From positions 81,912-145,911 of the IMG/VR virus record IMGVR_UViG_3300037189_025222: a stretch of 64,000 bases of DNA; one strand, written 5' to 3'. Under the pieces are notes generated by a model that did no database searches, was not told where the DNA came from, and was given only the letters and a program-made list of their open reading frames with translations. Source of the DNA: a virus. Positions 44,201 to 50,574 of this stretch are shown piece by piece (positions within the stretch are counted from its first letter, which is position 1; every line of letters starts with the position of its first letter). The position numbers were made by a program, and so were the translations under genes.

Positions 44201-45506
44201 AAATAAGTCAGAGTCCTCATTTAATGCTGCTGAAAAGATGGCTATTTTAGATCTTAAGGGAACTTTATTAGAAAGAAACATACCACAATCTAGTGTTGAT
44301 ATAGAAACTGCAATAGAAGGTAAATTTGTAAAAGCAGTGGCAAAGTTAAAACAAAATGAAATAGAACCGGCACAAGCAGCCACACAAGTAGCACAAGTTC
44401 AATCTGGCAATAAACGGGGAAGTTTCTTAGAGGCCTCAGGACAGGCTCTGACTATAGGTAGGACAGAAGAAGACTGGGATTTAGCCGAAGATAAGGCTAC
44501 TGATGCTGCGATGGGTGCACTTAAACAAATGATGATCAAGTCTGGATTTGGGGAAAGAGAAATTAGTGGCATAGAGGTTGAATCACAAGTAGATGAAAAA
44601 ACAGGAATAGTAAAAGCAGTAGCAAGGTGGTCTGATGAAGTTCAAAAAAGTGCACAAGCCCAAGGAGCATCTTACGAGGCACTAGGAGCAGGTAAGGGAG
44701 GGCTAGGCAGAGGTGGCATCCAAGTACAGGAACCAGCACAGGCAGCAACTACTGCTACCCTTGCCGATATATCTGGTTATTTTTCTTCTACAGGCACAAA
44801 ACCAGAACCAGCACAGGCTGTAACTCAAATTGCTACAGAAGCTAGAATAAAAGGCAGGACAGAGGCCGCAATCGGTGCTGCTGAGAAGGTGGCTATTTTA
44901 GATCTCAAGGGTATTCTCTTAGAAAGAAACATGCCACAATCTAGTGTTGATATAGACACTAAAGTAGAAGCAACGCTTGTAAGAGCAATAGCAAAATTCA
45001 AACAAAATGATGTAGAACCAGCACAGGCAGCAACTCAAAAAGCAGCTAATGCAGCAGTCCCAAGTGCAAATGGTAACATAGAAAGTGTAGTGCCTAACAC
45101 AGATGTAGACACTTCTAAAGCTCTGCCATCGACAGCAACACCAGTGCCTGTCAGCACAATATCTCCAAGTGCATCTATTGCTAGTATAGAGCAAAAAATG
45201 CTACAAGACAAAGCGGCAGCTTCACCAGCAAAAGCAGAAATAACATCTCCAGAACTAGGAAATATAGTTTCAGAAAATGAAGAACAAACAATTATATTGT
45301 CAGAAATGAGAGATTTGTTTGAGAAGTTCTTGGCTGCGATTAAGCCAAGATCAGATATAAATTCTTCTGGCGGCGGTGAGCCAGGAAATACATCTTCTAT
45401 TCCAATAGCTGGTAAGCCTGCTAACTATTATAGAAGAGTCACAGGTAATGTATCACAGACTCCAGGCAAGGGAGTTGTCAATTTAGGAGCAAAGGCACTA
45501 AGTTAA
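32292..45506 (+). CDS. giant tail tape-measure protein, 4404 aa
   Basis: Identified by size, helical repetitive sequence, hydrophobic segments and its place directly before baseplate genes. Residues 1-110 and 240-330 are charged and coiled-coil-like; 356-770 are a helical core. About 803-850 is a hydrophobic segment (MLVGITALGALIVGAIGGLN). About 1110-1710 holds six or seven hydrophobic helical pairs. About 1727-2240 has 86-aa repeats and about 2157-2940 has nine 80-aa repeats. The C-terminal third has duplicated alpha/beta domains joined by EPAQAA linkers. At 0.15 nm per residue the whole chain would imply about 660 nm of tail, well beyond common myoviruses; the C-terminal part may not span the tube, so this is an upper bound. 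The tape measure sets tail length and probably forms a membrane channel during DNA entry. Confidence 0.9.
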   Translation: MPELYDNLGRKIDAAKMSIGELKGLVGTLMKSKVGPAKPIGGQEEEAKTQDSNLELIKLFEDYVKGFNEEVDEQKSLLQNIVDALKNINSKKEEKANQPKDNKEEKDEIKETFPEKLRKALTGKNKPSKEEHTTAKATNSLANLFGKKGSGYTHDIHCEAWLRQIYQVLAKDREGVATPEAAARQVEEDVTRVTAREPAETAAREASEAATTGGGETIRARDWLDAEEYYQELNGLENDYYQHTVDSIFGLWNKEKDLYERITGLEKEKNAIHRAYLKEGISKEEKERLALAYRQMGIEISNQKIIKRNLKEQENAWKEIGKQIETAEKYLLGFKGGGAFEVLTKGIIKEEREFTQNIRQAAYETAGVTSESKALQKTYEEIGKTSKLTGMNRSETQKAYTKALRSGVKDQKKALSLSVSQLNTEKQIGATADSLGEFFIEMGTQLQFNNDQMSEVGRGIREAGRNTGLVGDKLAGVVRGSAEFVKMMKNAGTASASAVSNIVGLQAEFTKTGVEGGKLLKGLSSTSGFLGSDAQTLALIANAANRVGLTQEMINGTILKSSASIKKFNRGLTQTVNDMGLGGRNAEEMRANFDKLSDEGRRDINLRLNAAFGMEAGELMLAIEGIENQSKSLSDRLGELNKKKSQNLTLEEKATLLEEERSLKLGAATKALTAISEAAKGTKDMNEALAKFSSRRSEFEGDMKALGQSWTTETDVARGAIKSALENVNAGLKKAGKKELKIDSSEIEKAIKDPAAFRELTSQITKGEQELATAQKAQLDPLSAIEQKLTEINDSVRNLSQSLISGIFNSFLGKMLVGITALGALIVGAIGGLNSIIMPIWNLMTLLGRSLSGMGQRTSQDRMGSLGKVWDRLTGRDTTPTPERLTEAEVTATGKDKTITKTGCCEDLVSINKAMLDVLNAIKDCVCGKQPEASTQASQTKQELREAELTPKSVVSPDQVAAGKAGEVAKKEVGTDLASKSVVSQPPQTTPEKIEEAVKKESRKPKLSPEEIATRKAAGQAAKERSQTAGISPSVAKSIKRQEVKNIKMDASLNKMQRRNIIQELQNGKKTKTMILREQEAAKGPKPLEVPQPPDTGNFDLNKLIASGQDMAKSAAAVALLGLGVVALGAAIVFLSKKILSGFNLDTSTILQTAGAIAALAVAGGAIAAAGIVAYEALNKKENKEFVDTAPKSKTEMLKQIAAMMLLGPALVLLGAAIVKMSQMVIDAFGLDLNTVAMVAGTVAAIVAAAGALTLGASEALEGFEKLEGNKLIKNPGKLVSAMAKGALALLIVGPGLVALSAAIIKMCQGILSYAEIDLNTIKTVTGQVAALLAGTGAIALGITAAAGGLILLGKFADFAKSYAKDMIIGAAALILIGPAVVALAAGLNYIINQILSATGVDAAKAAKTAWNVAGLIAATAVIALAVMGAMAGLTALGALATAMTGPQIGFMLYGAAALLLLAPLVTGLAAAVLYLTKSFMGGFDAKQATKVAYDLSAVLMSASVIAIAVMAAMAGLGGLGVLAAGLPAYIPAMLGGAAALMLLTPVMTALATSVIGMTESIMDGIDAKHAAKVAYDLGSIIMSAGSIALGIMGAMAALTGLGLLAGAYIGFIGPMIGGALALSVMTPAVVTLAGSIISMSESLMKNMVSPDAAKKTVESLNSILDSAGNIAVSIIANAASLALLGTMFGVSLVAIPFMKLGTMALSNLTPSIANFVNTIVNMAKQFSTLVSPKEAVSLSKDVAAIMGAVGDISEQIFKIKDKMLSVPVYGSVWNAIRGVKVADYMNSGVKALKELAAPVQDYVAAIKDFALNVGRTVNPRNAAEMARGVAAILCAVSNVTSNMMTAKDGILSIPKNGGIFATLTRTRISDYLNAGVGSLQEMAAPIKRYVAAVKKFASEIGFDPRQAAEMASGVAAILCAVGKVTSNIMTAKDGIMSIPDNGGIFAWMLGAQLSQRMNKGVEALKVLGKPIQRFVKAIKDFSSKLGNKLPPSQAAGMAKGIADILSGASEVTKQIMETKDKIIGIKSARGWGFFRKDYVVLMETGRKALVELSKPIINYIESIRDFASQVGARLDPRLAASMARGVADVLTASGDVTEGIMKTKDKLVTIKSSEGFWLWSTSIADSMKAGVVALNTLKQPLMSYLDTIVTFSNELKDKINPTDAKKAVKSITSVSEVIDMISKVMNDLGSKIAPMTQGGWFTSSPVEQIKEAKTKMDAFFPVLSSFITSIVSHVDSSLGESKSLKGTVKSMGQISELLNNIKPVVDTMMSSIVPMTQGGFFKGSAVDSIKGAIPQLNQFFESISSFILNGLVNPIKKSAESIDDLKETGKRIVVIADVLKGTKTSIDSLSSMMTLMQDGIFTNSPIKTISNNITGFSDYFNAISNFVSSGLIEPITKMGEVSGLSKAKGILITVGNFLCATKLTIESLAGVIGLLDSKSVFSSSPIDNIINNKDKFRKHFLAIADLVKNGIAEPVALMGGDGTSLGKAAKVITAMASIACRIVPLIKNLATAVSMATDKTEFFSVAPMQKIIDAKGQFAVWFQQIAAFVRDGIVLPVNNEMEGVNIGSAAKNISSMTSIAGSVMPLIKNLANVMGMMSEDAAKSLDTEFPIDKIISYKDSFAIFFRQTAGFIRDGVIAPIVEEIKDTQEITKASRILNQLSSNIVTIPKVIKGVSEGLIPLVEVRSGLAPMEVIADSAKDFEKWFTKVAVFIRDGVVTPIVREFEGTQDIILATRILNNISSMISALPKVITSLSSVFVGLNAKSCLSESPIGMLATNAETFKAWFRSVTSLIQEGIIKPSLEIMPDNSLLKEVKVKLALNEIAIRAVTPWLNSLSSSIQGLSGGIFWRIFTGIKVSKFSKNFMYMASLINDGLIKPIKKNLASSAELEEVTSQLDGLVDVVDRVTFILGILGTAFNNISPVKIDVGKMFSVTGSIRAFKEAINEEAKDKLALSRQMQGELQEVFMAPEKMMRQVSEKAVGGTFEAKAVEPIIFGDAEDIQDSIGDAKLTALAKLSEKLGRSQLSGVEYEVKVSKDFVEATAKWSKENEDAALGLKKSMDALKAGEGGAGRSNLPIVPAPAARIEPAQAATKAVEMEKDEKFQRDMKIFGKGKATEKYYRRKSLEEAVTKNNPTVQQDRKQETAQSAANAGVKAYGEKSKPLTVEYKVDILFMHDSANIRESLEEAATEAKAMIAERLGVKEVLGSQVKIEYSIDKKTEQAIATATYTPDNKFSEFLTEQNRRVAGVPASTNIIPTNSGRTKNSGIGDAVIEKGMLEASAREAIIGKTEIAIEVAERKAEDKARKALGAMMAKSGIKDFIGIEVDSEIEGNIVKATARWSEEAQKEAKGLRESFETLGASKGGLGRAGMLQAQEPAQAATQASTQAATQATKTSTAAFDQFDIIEQRQIEAENRLLDAAAKQGVSGPLLSGITSGKSIAVSTGITGVQDATKAIKAQQAQQATKKEPAQAATIATKNSPVVQQAQKMEPAQAAVDAGVRSASEKSKPLTVEYKVDILFMHDSANIRESLEEAATEAKAMIAERLGVKEVLGSQVKIEYSIDKETEQAIAKATYTPDNKFSEFLTERNRRAAGVPTSPNTVPAKSGAAKTYTFGDAGIEKGMLEASAREAIIGKTEIAIEVAERKAEIKAREALGVMMAKSGIKDFIGIEVDSEIEGNIVKATARWSEEAQKEAKGLRESFETLGASKGGLGRGGMQIQMQEPAQTATAATQSNPVVQQATKPEPAQAATKAVEMEKDEKFQRDMRVFGRGKATDKYYRRKSLEEAVAKSNPTVQQATRTEPAQAATASTNSNPVVQQATRTEPAQAATQIAQPMAQPQSLPAQERFLITKDVKTNKDSIEVVLRKELKLLDDEELEEEILTTKVFEILKKKGISPSGVNLDTSLKQGILEVKATTSPEDLSFSEGLSKEFSRINAGGGGVGRSAIQPTIAQEQMQAANQVVAEATARMTNKSESSFNAAEKMAILDLKGTLLERNIPQSSVDIETAIEGKFVKAVAKLKQNEIEPAQAATQVAQVQSGNKRGSFLEASGQALTIGRTEEDWDLAEDKATDAAMGALKQMMIKSGFGEREISGIEVESQVDEKTGIVKAVARWSDEVQKSAQAQGASYEALGAGKGGLGRGGIQVQEPAQAATTATLADISGYFSSTGTKPEPAQAVTQIATEARIKGRTEAAIGAAEKVAILDLKGILLERNMPQSSVDIDTKVEATLVRAIAKFKQNDVEPAQAATQKAANAAVPSANGNIESVVPNTDVDTSKALPSTATPVPVSTISPSASIASIEQKMLQDKAAASPAKAEITSPELGNIVSENEEQTIILSEMRDLFEKFLAAIKPRSDINSSGGGEPGNTSSIPIAGKPANYYRRVTGNVSQTPGKGVVNLGAKALS
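35620..37420 (+). repeat. hydrophobic helical-pair repeats in the tape measure
   Basis: Coding repeats of about 95-100 aa with GPxLVxLxAAIxxM- and AxxIAALAVAGGAI-type segments, six or seven copies. Probably membrane-active. Confidence 0.65.
37470..38770 (+). repeat. 86-aa repeats in the tape measure
   Basis: Period about 258 bp. AAEMARGVAAILCAVSNVTS and its relatives recur at about 37.76, 38.01, 38.27 and 38.53 kb, each followed by AKDGI- or TKDKI-type segments. Confidence 0.75.
38770..41100 (+). repeat. 80-aa repeats in the tape measure
   Basis: Period about 240 bp. A segment such as MTQGGWFTSSPVEQI recurs about nine times (near 38.87, 39.11, 39.35, 39.59, 39.83, 40.07, 40.32, 40.56 and 40.81 kb) with strong divergence. 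Confidence 0.7.
41763..42390 (+). repeat. 628-bp coding duplication, copy 1
   Basis: Nearly identical to 42801-43428, offset exactly 1038 bp with no net indel. Encodes a domain starting EKSKPLTVEYKVDILFMHDS and a second one with EAIIGKTEIAIEVAERKAE. Confidence 0.85.
42801..43428 (+). repeat. 628-bp coding duplication, copy 2
   Basis: Second copy of the 41763-42390 duplication. Flanked by EPAQAA linker motifs, of which I count 12 in the C-terminal part of the protein. Confidence 0.85.
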
Positions 45507-45523
45507 AATAGATAGGAGAAATA

Positions 45524-46135
45524 ATGGCAAAAGCTACAATTAACGGAGGTCAATACTCTGGAACATTAAATAGGATACCGGACTGCTACATTGCAGTGGG
45601 AGGAAGCCCCGGTATTCTACCTGACGGTACTAGGGTAGAAGGTGGGCTAAAATACATAGATATGTATATTTTACCGGATGTATCTGATTCTAAGTCCGCA
45701 AATTATGCCCCAGAAAATGGAATAGGAAGATCTAATCCTTTTACAATATTTTCTTATTCAGAACTTAGAACAATATCTTGGACTTGTCACTTCATAGTTC
45801 AGACTTTAAAAGGACCAAATTCAGCAGACAATATTCTAGACAATATAAGAACTCTACAATCTGCGGTTTATCCTAGAGACAGCTTTGGATCTCCTCCTCC
45901 TTTGTGCAAGCTTAAATGTGGCGACTTATTAGCGTCAAATGACACTGAAATTTGTGCTGTGCTCAGGTCTTACTCGGTAAAGTACGACACATCAGTTCCT
46001 TGGTTTAGTTCTGATTCGGGCACCCTACCTAACAGACTAGTTCCTTATAAAATAGATGTAGACTTACAATTTGATGTGGTCTACAACCAAACTTCACTAC
46101 CAACTTCTAGTATAATTTTGACAACAGGTTATTAA
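45524..46135 (+). CDS. baseplate hub/tail-tube-initiator type protein, 203 aa
   Basis: ATG 45524 has AGGAGA upstream. The body has SYSELRTISWTCHFIVQTLK, DNIRTLQSAVYPRD, PPPLCKLKCGDLLA, ICAVLRSYSVKYD and LVPYKIDVDLQFDVVYN. These are the features of the protein between tape measure and hub in contractile tails (gp54/gp48 or XkdP N-terminal type), a beta-sandwich that caps the tube at the baseplate. The order right after the tape measure fits. Assignment to one T4 number is not secure. Confidence 0.6.
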   Translation: MAKATINGGQYSGTLNRIPDCYIAVGGSPGILPDGTRVEGGLKYIDMYILPDVSDSKSANYAPENGIGRSNPFTIFSYSELRTISWTCHFIVQTLKGPNSADNILDNIRTLQSAVYPRDSFGSPPPLCKLKCGDLLASNDTEICAVLRSYSVKYDTSVPWFSSDSGTLPNRLVPYKIDVDLQFDVVYNQTSLPTSSIILTTGY

Positions 46136-46136
46136 A

Positions 46137-46472
46137 ATGGCAAATTACATAGAAAAAACAAATATAGATCCAAAAAGATTTGTTACACCAAGTAGTAGGT
46201 ATGCTGGTTCTGCCATAGTGTACTACACAGAAAACAAATTATTAACGTTTGAAACTTATAAAAAAAGTAAAAAAACTATTGATAATACTAGTAAAAACAA
46301 CAAATATTATGTTATCACTCCTGGCACTGAGTATAGACCTGACTTGGTTGCAGCTGAGGCTTATGGCAGCACTGATTTTTGGTGGAAAATCATGGAAGCC
46401 AATAACATAAAAGATGTTTTTAATTTCAAAGCTGGTTTAAACATCATTATACCAAATGTTATATTAAGGTAA
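46137..46472 (+). CDS. gp53-like/LysM-type baseplate protein, 111 aa
   Basis: KYYVITPGTEYRPDLVAAEA, then YGSTDFWWKIMEANNIKDVF, then AGLNIIIPNV is the LysM-like pattern found in T4 gp53 baseplate wedge proteins: a YxVxxGxxxRPDL strand, a YG-x-WWxI helix and a G-x-x-IxIP end. Short, as in gp53-type tail proteins. It starts two bases after the previous stop. Confidence 0.7.
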   Translation: MANYIEKTNIDPKRFVTPSSRYAGSAIVYYTENKLLTFETYKKSKKTIDNTSKNNKYYVITPGTEYRPDLVAAEAYGSTDFWWKIMEANNIKDVFNFKAGLNIIIPNVILR

Positions 46473-46474
46473 TT

Positions 46475-47986
46475 ATGGCCATAGAATTAGAATGTTTATC
46501 AACTTATGGTTGTGCAAATGAAGAAGGAGAAGTATCAGTAAAGGGAGCTCCCTATGAAGCAGTTTATACCCCGTATTGTGCTTTATGGGTTGCTGGAAAA
46601 GAGATTGTACTTCAAACTGGGAATGAATCTGCTCCTGGTACAAACCATCATACATTAATAAAGTCTTTTGAGTATGGATGTCAATCTGGCACTGGCGGGT
46701 GCGGGGTTAAGTTTGAAATAATTGATGAAGGCGGTGTTTTATATCAGCAATTAGTTCAAGGTTTAAATAAGGATATAAGTTTCACGCTAAGTGCTGTGAC
46801 GGGAGTTAATAGTTGTGAAGTTGAATTTGGATGGATAGTTGTTGGTTGTAATGGTGAGTGGAGAAAAATTACAAACAAGGAGCTCGGAAGTCCTCTGTTT
46901 TTTTTACCTAAAAATGTAGAAACTACATTTGAGGGCGGATTAATTAAGTTTACATTTGAAGCAACAGATATATTTACTAGATCTTCAGACACTAGATTAG
47001 ACAAAAATATAGGAACAGAAGATGATAAAGTTCATCTTAAAGAAGCCCTTCAAAGGCTATTTAGAAACAAAGACCCACAGTTTGAACAAGTAATATTTGA
47101 AAATCAATATGGCGACTCAGGAGATGGTGATTTTGAATTTGAAGAAGATCCCGATGGACCGAGAGGGGTATGGACTACAGACCAAGAGAGTCAAATAGAA
47201 TGTGCAAGAAAGTGGCTTAACAAGGTTAGAACTGTAGAAAAAAATGGATGTTTAGCAATGTATGATCCTAAAAGAAAAGCAGCTGTAATAAAGGAAAGGC
47301 CAGAAGACAAAGGAGACTGCTGTGACAACAACAATCTAGGAACTTATATAGTTAACGGAGGAAATAGTTCTCCTGTAATTAGTTTTAACCCGAACTTTAA
47401 ATGGAATTTAGGATCCAATGCTTCAAGTGGTGGTACTTCTGGTGCCGGTTCTTCAGCAAGGCAGGATGTAAAAGCTGTAGAAGAAGAAGGAATTCAGAAT
47501 ACTGGTACTGAGACTTCTCCTACTAATGAACAATGTAAGTATCAATGGCAAGATCCAGGAGAACACACTGAGAGAACAGAAAAAACTTTTCAGGCAAATA
47601 TGGAAGCCGCAAAACCTTTTGAGGTTTTACCTGCTATTGAAGCAGAATTAAGAATAATAGGTGATCCCACTCTTAACAACCCTGTTTTTCTAACAGGAAA
47701 ATGGATTTCTATTGTAGTTATAGATCCTTATTATATTGCTGGGGGTGAGTCGGACAACACCTCTTGTGAATGGATAAGCAAACCAAATTGCAACCCTATT
47801 TTAAGCAACAAAAAATGGATGATTTTAGGAGCAAACCATCAAATTCAATCTGGTTCTTATGTAACTACATTAAAAGTATCTTTAAACACTCCAAATATTA
47901 ATATATCTGCGAGTGAAACTTTAGGCGGAGATGGATGTGGCACAGAGCAGGCTCAAGAAGCAACTGGCGGGGAACCTTTGGAGTAA
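46475..47986 (+). CDS. baseplate hub protein (gp27/gpD-type), 503 aa
   Basis: A Cys-rich beta protein. Features: TLIKSFEYGCQSGTGGCGVK near the start and GTYIVNGGNSSPVISFNPNF in the middle, the SPV-x-SFNP segment common in phage hub proteins. A flexible Ser/Gly linker follows, then a C-terminal domain with FLTGKWISIVVIDPYYIAGG and WMILGANHQIQSGSYVTTLK typical of late-control/gp27 hubs. It forms the central platform on which the spike sits. Followed directly by the spike gene. Confidence 0.7.
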   Translation: MAIELECLSTYGCANEEGEVSVKGAPYEAVYTPYCALWVAGKEIVLQTGNESAPGTNHHTLIKSFEYGCQSGTGGCGVKFEIIDEGGVLYQQLVQGLNKDISFTLSAVTGVNSCEVEFGWIVVGCNGEWRKITNKELGSPLFFLPKNVETTFEGGLIKFTFEATDIFTRSSDTRLDKNIGTEDDKVHLKEALQRLFRNKDPQFEQVIFENQYGDSGDGDFEFEEDPDGPRGVWTTDQESQIECARKWLNKVRTVEKNGCLAMYDPKRKAAVIKERPEDKGDCCDNNNLGTYIVNGGNSSPVISFNPNFKWNLGSNASSGGTSGAGSSARQDVKAVEEEGIQNTGTETSPTNEQCKYQWQDPGEHTERTEKTFQANMEAAKPFEVLPAIEAELRIIGDPTLNNPVFLTGKWISIVVIDPYYIAGGESDNTSCEWISKPNCNPILSNKKWMILGANHQIQSGSYVTTLKVSLNTPNINISASETLGGDGCGTEQAQEATGGEPLE

Positions 47987-47998
47987 TAAAGAGGATTT

Positions 47999-50131
47999 AT
48001 GGGATTTGTACATGAAAATGAATTAGAAATACTAAAAAGAAGAATTGCAACTATAGAAAATAGGTTCGGAAATATAAGCTACGAACTAAAAGGCGTAGTG
48101 AAGTCAGAACTCACAGCAGGAATGACAGTAATACAAGCCTCGCAAATGCAATATGGGCTTTATACCGCTATGTGCATAGACACAATAGATATATGGAAAC
48201 AAAATAGAATAAGATGGTTTTCACCTTTGTTTCATAATCCCAAACAAGATTACAAAGAATTTCCTTGGGCTTTACCTGTCTCTTCTATGGGTGGATTTGA
48301 TGATTGTGGATTAACTTGGGTGCCACCGGCAGGATCAACGGTTTGTGTACTATTTGAAAATGGAAATAGGGAATGCCCATTTTATATAGGCACAACGTGG
48401 CACAGAGACAGAGGACCAGATGGTAATCACAAATTCGGAGTAGGAATACCAGAGTATCAAAGAGTTTCAGAAGGACATAGAAGAGGGTACATGGTTGGTC
48501 CAAACGATGGTTCACAGGTTTTTCCACCATGGAATACAGAAAATTATAACGGATACGATCTATCCTCTGTTGTTGATTTTGCAAGTAATCCAGAAGCTCA
48601 GAAGATCATAACTTATCCCAACATTTATGGCTTTAAAACTCCAGAAAAACATATGATCAAAATGGTTGATGGAGATCCAAAATGCAATAGAAAGTGGAAA
48701 AGATTTGAAATCATGTCTAGTTGTGGAAACTGGATAATGTTGAAGGACGATCATCTTCACTATGCAGGCCAGTGGGCCAATCCTCAATGTGGTGGAGTTC
48801 GTCAAGGAGAAACAAGCTGTGTGGAAGGGGCATCTAATAGTGGTGCAGCAAACACAACAAACACAGAAGGTGCCAATCCGGCAAATACAAAAGACATAAC
48901 TCCAAAATTTGGAAAGAAAAAAGAAGAGACAAGTTGTGATGGAAATCAAAGCAACTCAAAAATAATAGGGGGACATCCAAATACAGGACACCCACAAACA
49001 AAATATATAGAAACACAAGTAGGACACAACCCATTCTTTAAACATAGTCAAGAATGCAGGCCATACAGAGGACCGGGAACTCCTCAAAATCCAGCTGTAG
49101 ATTTACCTCAGTCTGGAATACAGATTATGTCCATATCTGGTCACACTTTTGTTATGGACGATTCTGTTGAAGAACCTTCTGGTAACCCAGAGTGGGAAAG
49201 GTCAATGCAAGAGTTTGATTTTGGTTGTAATAATCACTATGTAGGAAGAACATATTGGCAATCTGCAACCGGTCACAGAATAGAGATGAGTGACGTTGAA
49301 AGCCCACAAGGAGATGAAGGAGCAAATTTAAGGGGCGAAGACAATTATATTAAAATGACCACTGCTAACGGCAATAAAATTGAAATGAATGATCACACCA
49401 TTCAACAAAAAGATTGTCCTGGTTGTCCACCTAACATTGCAGGAGAAAGAAGAGGAATTCACCTTCAATCAACTAGCAATCACACAATTGATATGGTGGA
49501 TTATACAAACGAGCAGTGCGGGCCGTGCAGAAGAGAGGGCGGAGTACCAATCAGTGAAGCTAAAAGAGCCTATGTAAGAATAAGAACCGGTTATGGTTTA
49601 GAAATGACTTACAATGATGATTTTAGTCAAAAAGAGACACAACAACAGTATATTCAAATTTTCTGTCCACAAAAAGATAACAAAGAAAGAGGCCCACATA
49701 TACATCGTTACCAAGAAGCACCAAGTGGGCCTGGACTAATATTTCTCAGAGCAGGAGGAAACTATGTTGTTTCTACATATGATAATCAAATATCTATCAT
49801 AGGAGACCCAGACCTAAATCCTTCAGATAAAATTGAGATTATTAGTAGAATTAAATTAGTTTATTGTAAAGACGTTTACGTTAACGTCACTGATAAGCTG
49901 CATCTGTTCTTAGCAAAAGATAAAATACTATTATTGGCCGGTGAAGATAATGATGCTCCGCCAGGAGGTTGTTGTGGTGCAGAGCAACCAAACGTTGGGC
50001 CTGTTTTAGTTTATGACCCATGTTCTGGATGTATAAGATTGAGCGATAGAATATTCGGCAGTACGAGTTCGAATGCTCCTGCTGCTTCTATTTTTATGCT
50101 GACCCCGTTTGCAAAGTGTCCAGGCTGTTAA
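47999..50131 (+). CDS. gp5-like baseplate spike, Cys-rich, 710 aa
   Basis: The N-terminal 120 residues (GVVKSELTAGMTVIQASQMQ, then CIDTIDIWKQNRIRWFSPLF, then PVSSMGGFDDCGLTWVPPAG) are a gp5/VgrG OB-fold domain. The middle is a long, Cys-, Gly- and His-rich region with repeats such as ATGHRIEMSD and TANGNKIEMND, which resemble the beta-helix spike of gp5. About 20 cysteines and a CPGC end suggest metal sites or disulfides. No lysozyme domain is visible, unlike T4 gp5. It ends inside the next gene's upstream region. Confidence 0.75.
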   Translation: MGFVHENELEILKRRIATIENRFGNISYELKGVVKSELTAGMTVIQASQMQYGLYTAMCIDTIDIWKQNRIRWFSPLFHNPKQDYKEFPWALPVSSMGGFDDCGLTWVPPAGSTVCVLFENGNRECPFYIGTTWHRDRGPDGNHKFGVGIPEYQRVSEGHRRGYMVGPNDGSQVFPPWNTENYNGYDLSSVVDFASNPEAQKIITYPNIYGFKTPEKHMIKMVDGDPKCNRKWKRFEIMSSCGNWIMLKDDHLHYAGQWANPQCGGVRQGETSCVEGASNSGAANTTNTEGANPANTKDITPKFGKKKEETSCDGNQSNSKIIGGHPNTGHPQTKYIETQVGHNPFFKHSQECRPYRGPGTPQNPAVDLPQSGIQIMSISGHTFVMDDSVEEPSGNPEWERSMQEFDFGCNNHYVGRTYWQSATGHRIEMSDVESPQGDEGANLRGEDNYIKMTTANGNKIEMNDHTIQQKDCPGCPPNIAGERRGIHLQSTSNHTIDMVDYTNEQCGPCRREGGVPISEAKRAYVRIRTGYGLEMTYNDDFSQKETQQQYIQIFCPQKDNKERGPHIHRYQEAPSGPGLIFLRAGGNYVVSTYDNQISIIGDPDLNPSDKIEIISRIKLVYCKDVYVNVTDKLHLFLAKDKILLLAGEDNDAPPGGCCGAEQPNVGPVLVYDPCSGCIRLSDRIFGSTSSNAPAASIFMLTPFAKCPGC

Positions 50132-50144
50132 TTTTGGAGTTATA

Positions 50145-50573
50145 ATGAAAAAATTTTTAGGAGCACCATACCCTATAGAAAAAAATCCGAATGGTTTTCT
50201 ATATTCACAAAGTGGAATAAATCAAATAAAAGCAGATATGCTTATATTACTTTTGACTAATCCTGGCGAGCGTGTAATGAATCCTGCGTATGGGACTCCT
50301 TTAAAAAAGTTAATATTTGAGCCAAATGACGAAATTTTAAAACAAAAAGCCAGAAATATAATTTTTAACTCAATTAGTAGATGGGAACCTAGAGTAGTAA
50401 TAAATCAGGTTGAGGTTTTAACTAATATTGAAAATTCTTCTCTAAATAGCAATGACGACCTAACAGAAAAAAGTCACATTCTATTTGTTAGAATTATTTT
50501 TATAGATCCTCAAAACATACAACAAGTACAAGAACTGACCTTAGAAGTCCCATTAGCTGGAACAGGAGCTTGA
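50145..50573 (+). CDS. gp25-like baseplate wedge protein, 142 aa
   Basis: ATG 50145 is preceded by TTGGAG five bases upstream, so the longer frame from 50109 is not used. KKFLGAPYPIEKNPNGFLYS, then INQIKADMLILLLTNPGERV and NPAYGTPLKKLIFEPNDEI match the conserved gp25 family: a GxxxPI start, the helical ML-x-T-x-PGER core and the YGxxLxxLxFEP motif. It anchors the sheath in the wedge. Length is close to T4 gp25 (132). Confidence 0.9.
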   Translation: MKKFLGAPYPIEKNPNGFLYSQSGINQIKADMLILLLTNPGERVMNPAYGTPLKKLIFEPNDEILKQKARNIIFNSISRWEPRVVINQVEVLTNIENSSLNSNDDLTEKSHILFVRIIFIDPQNIQQVQELTLEVPLAGTGA

Positions 50574-50574
50574 T

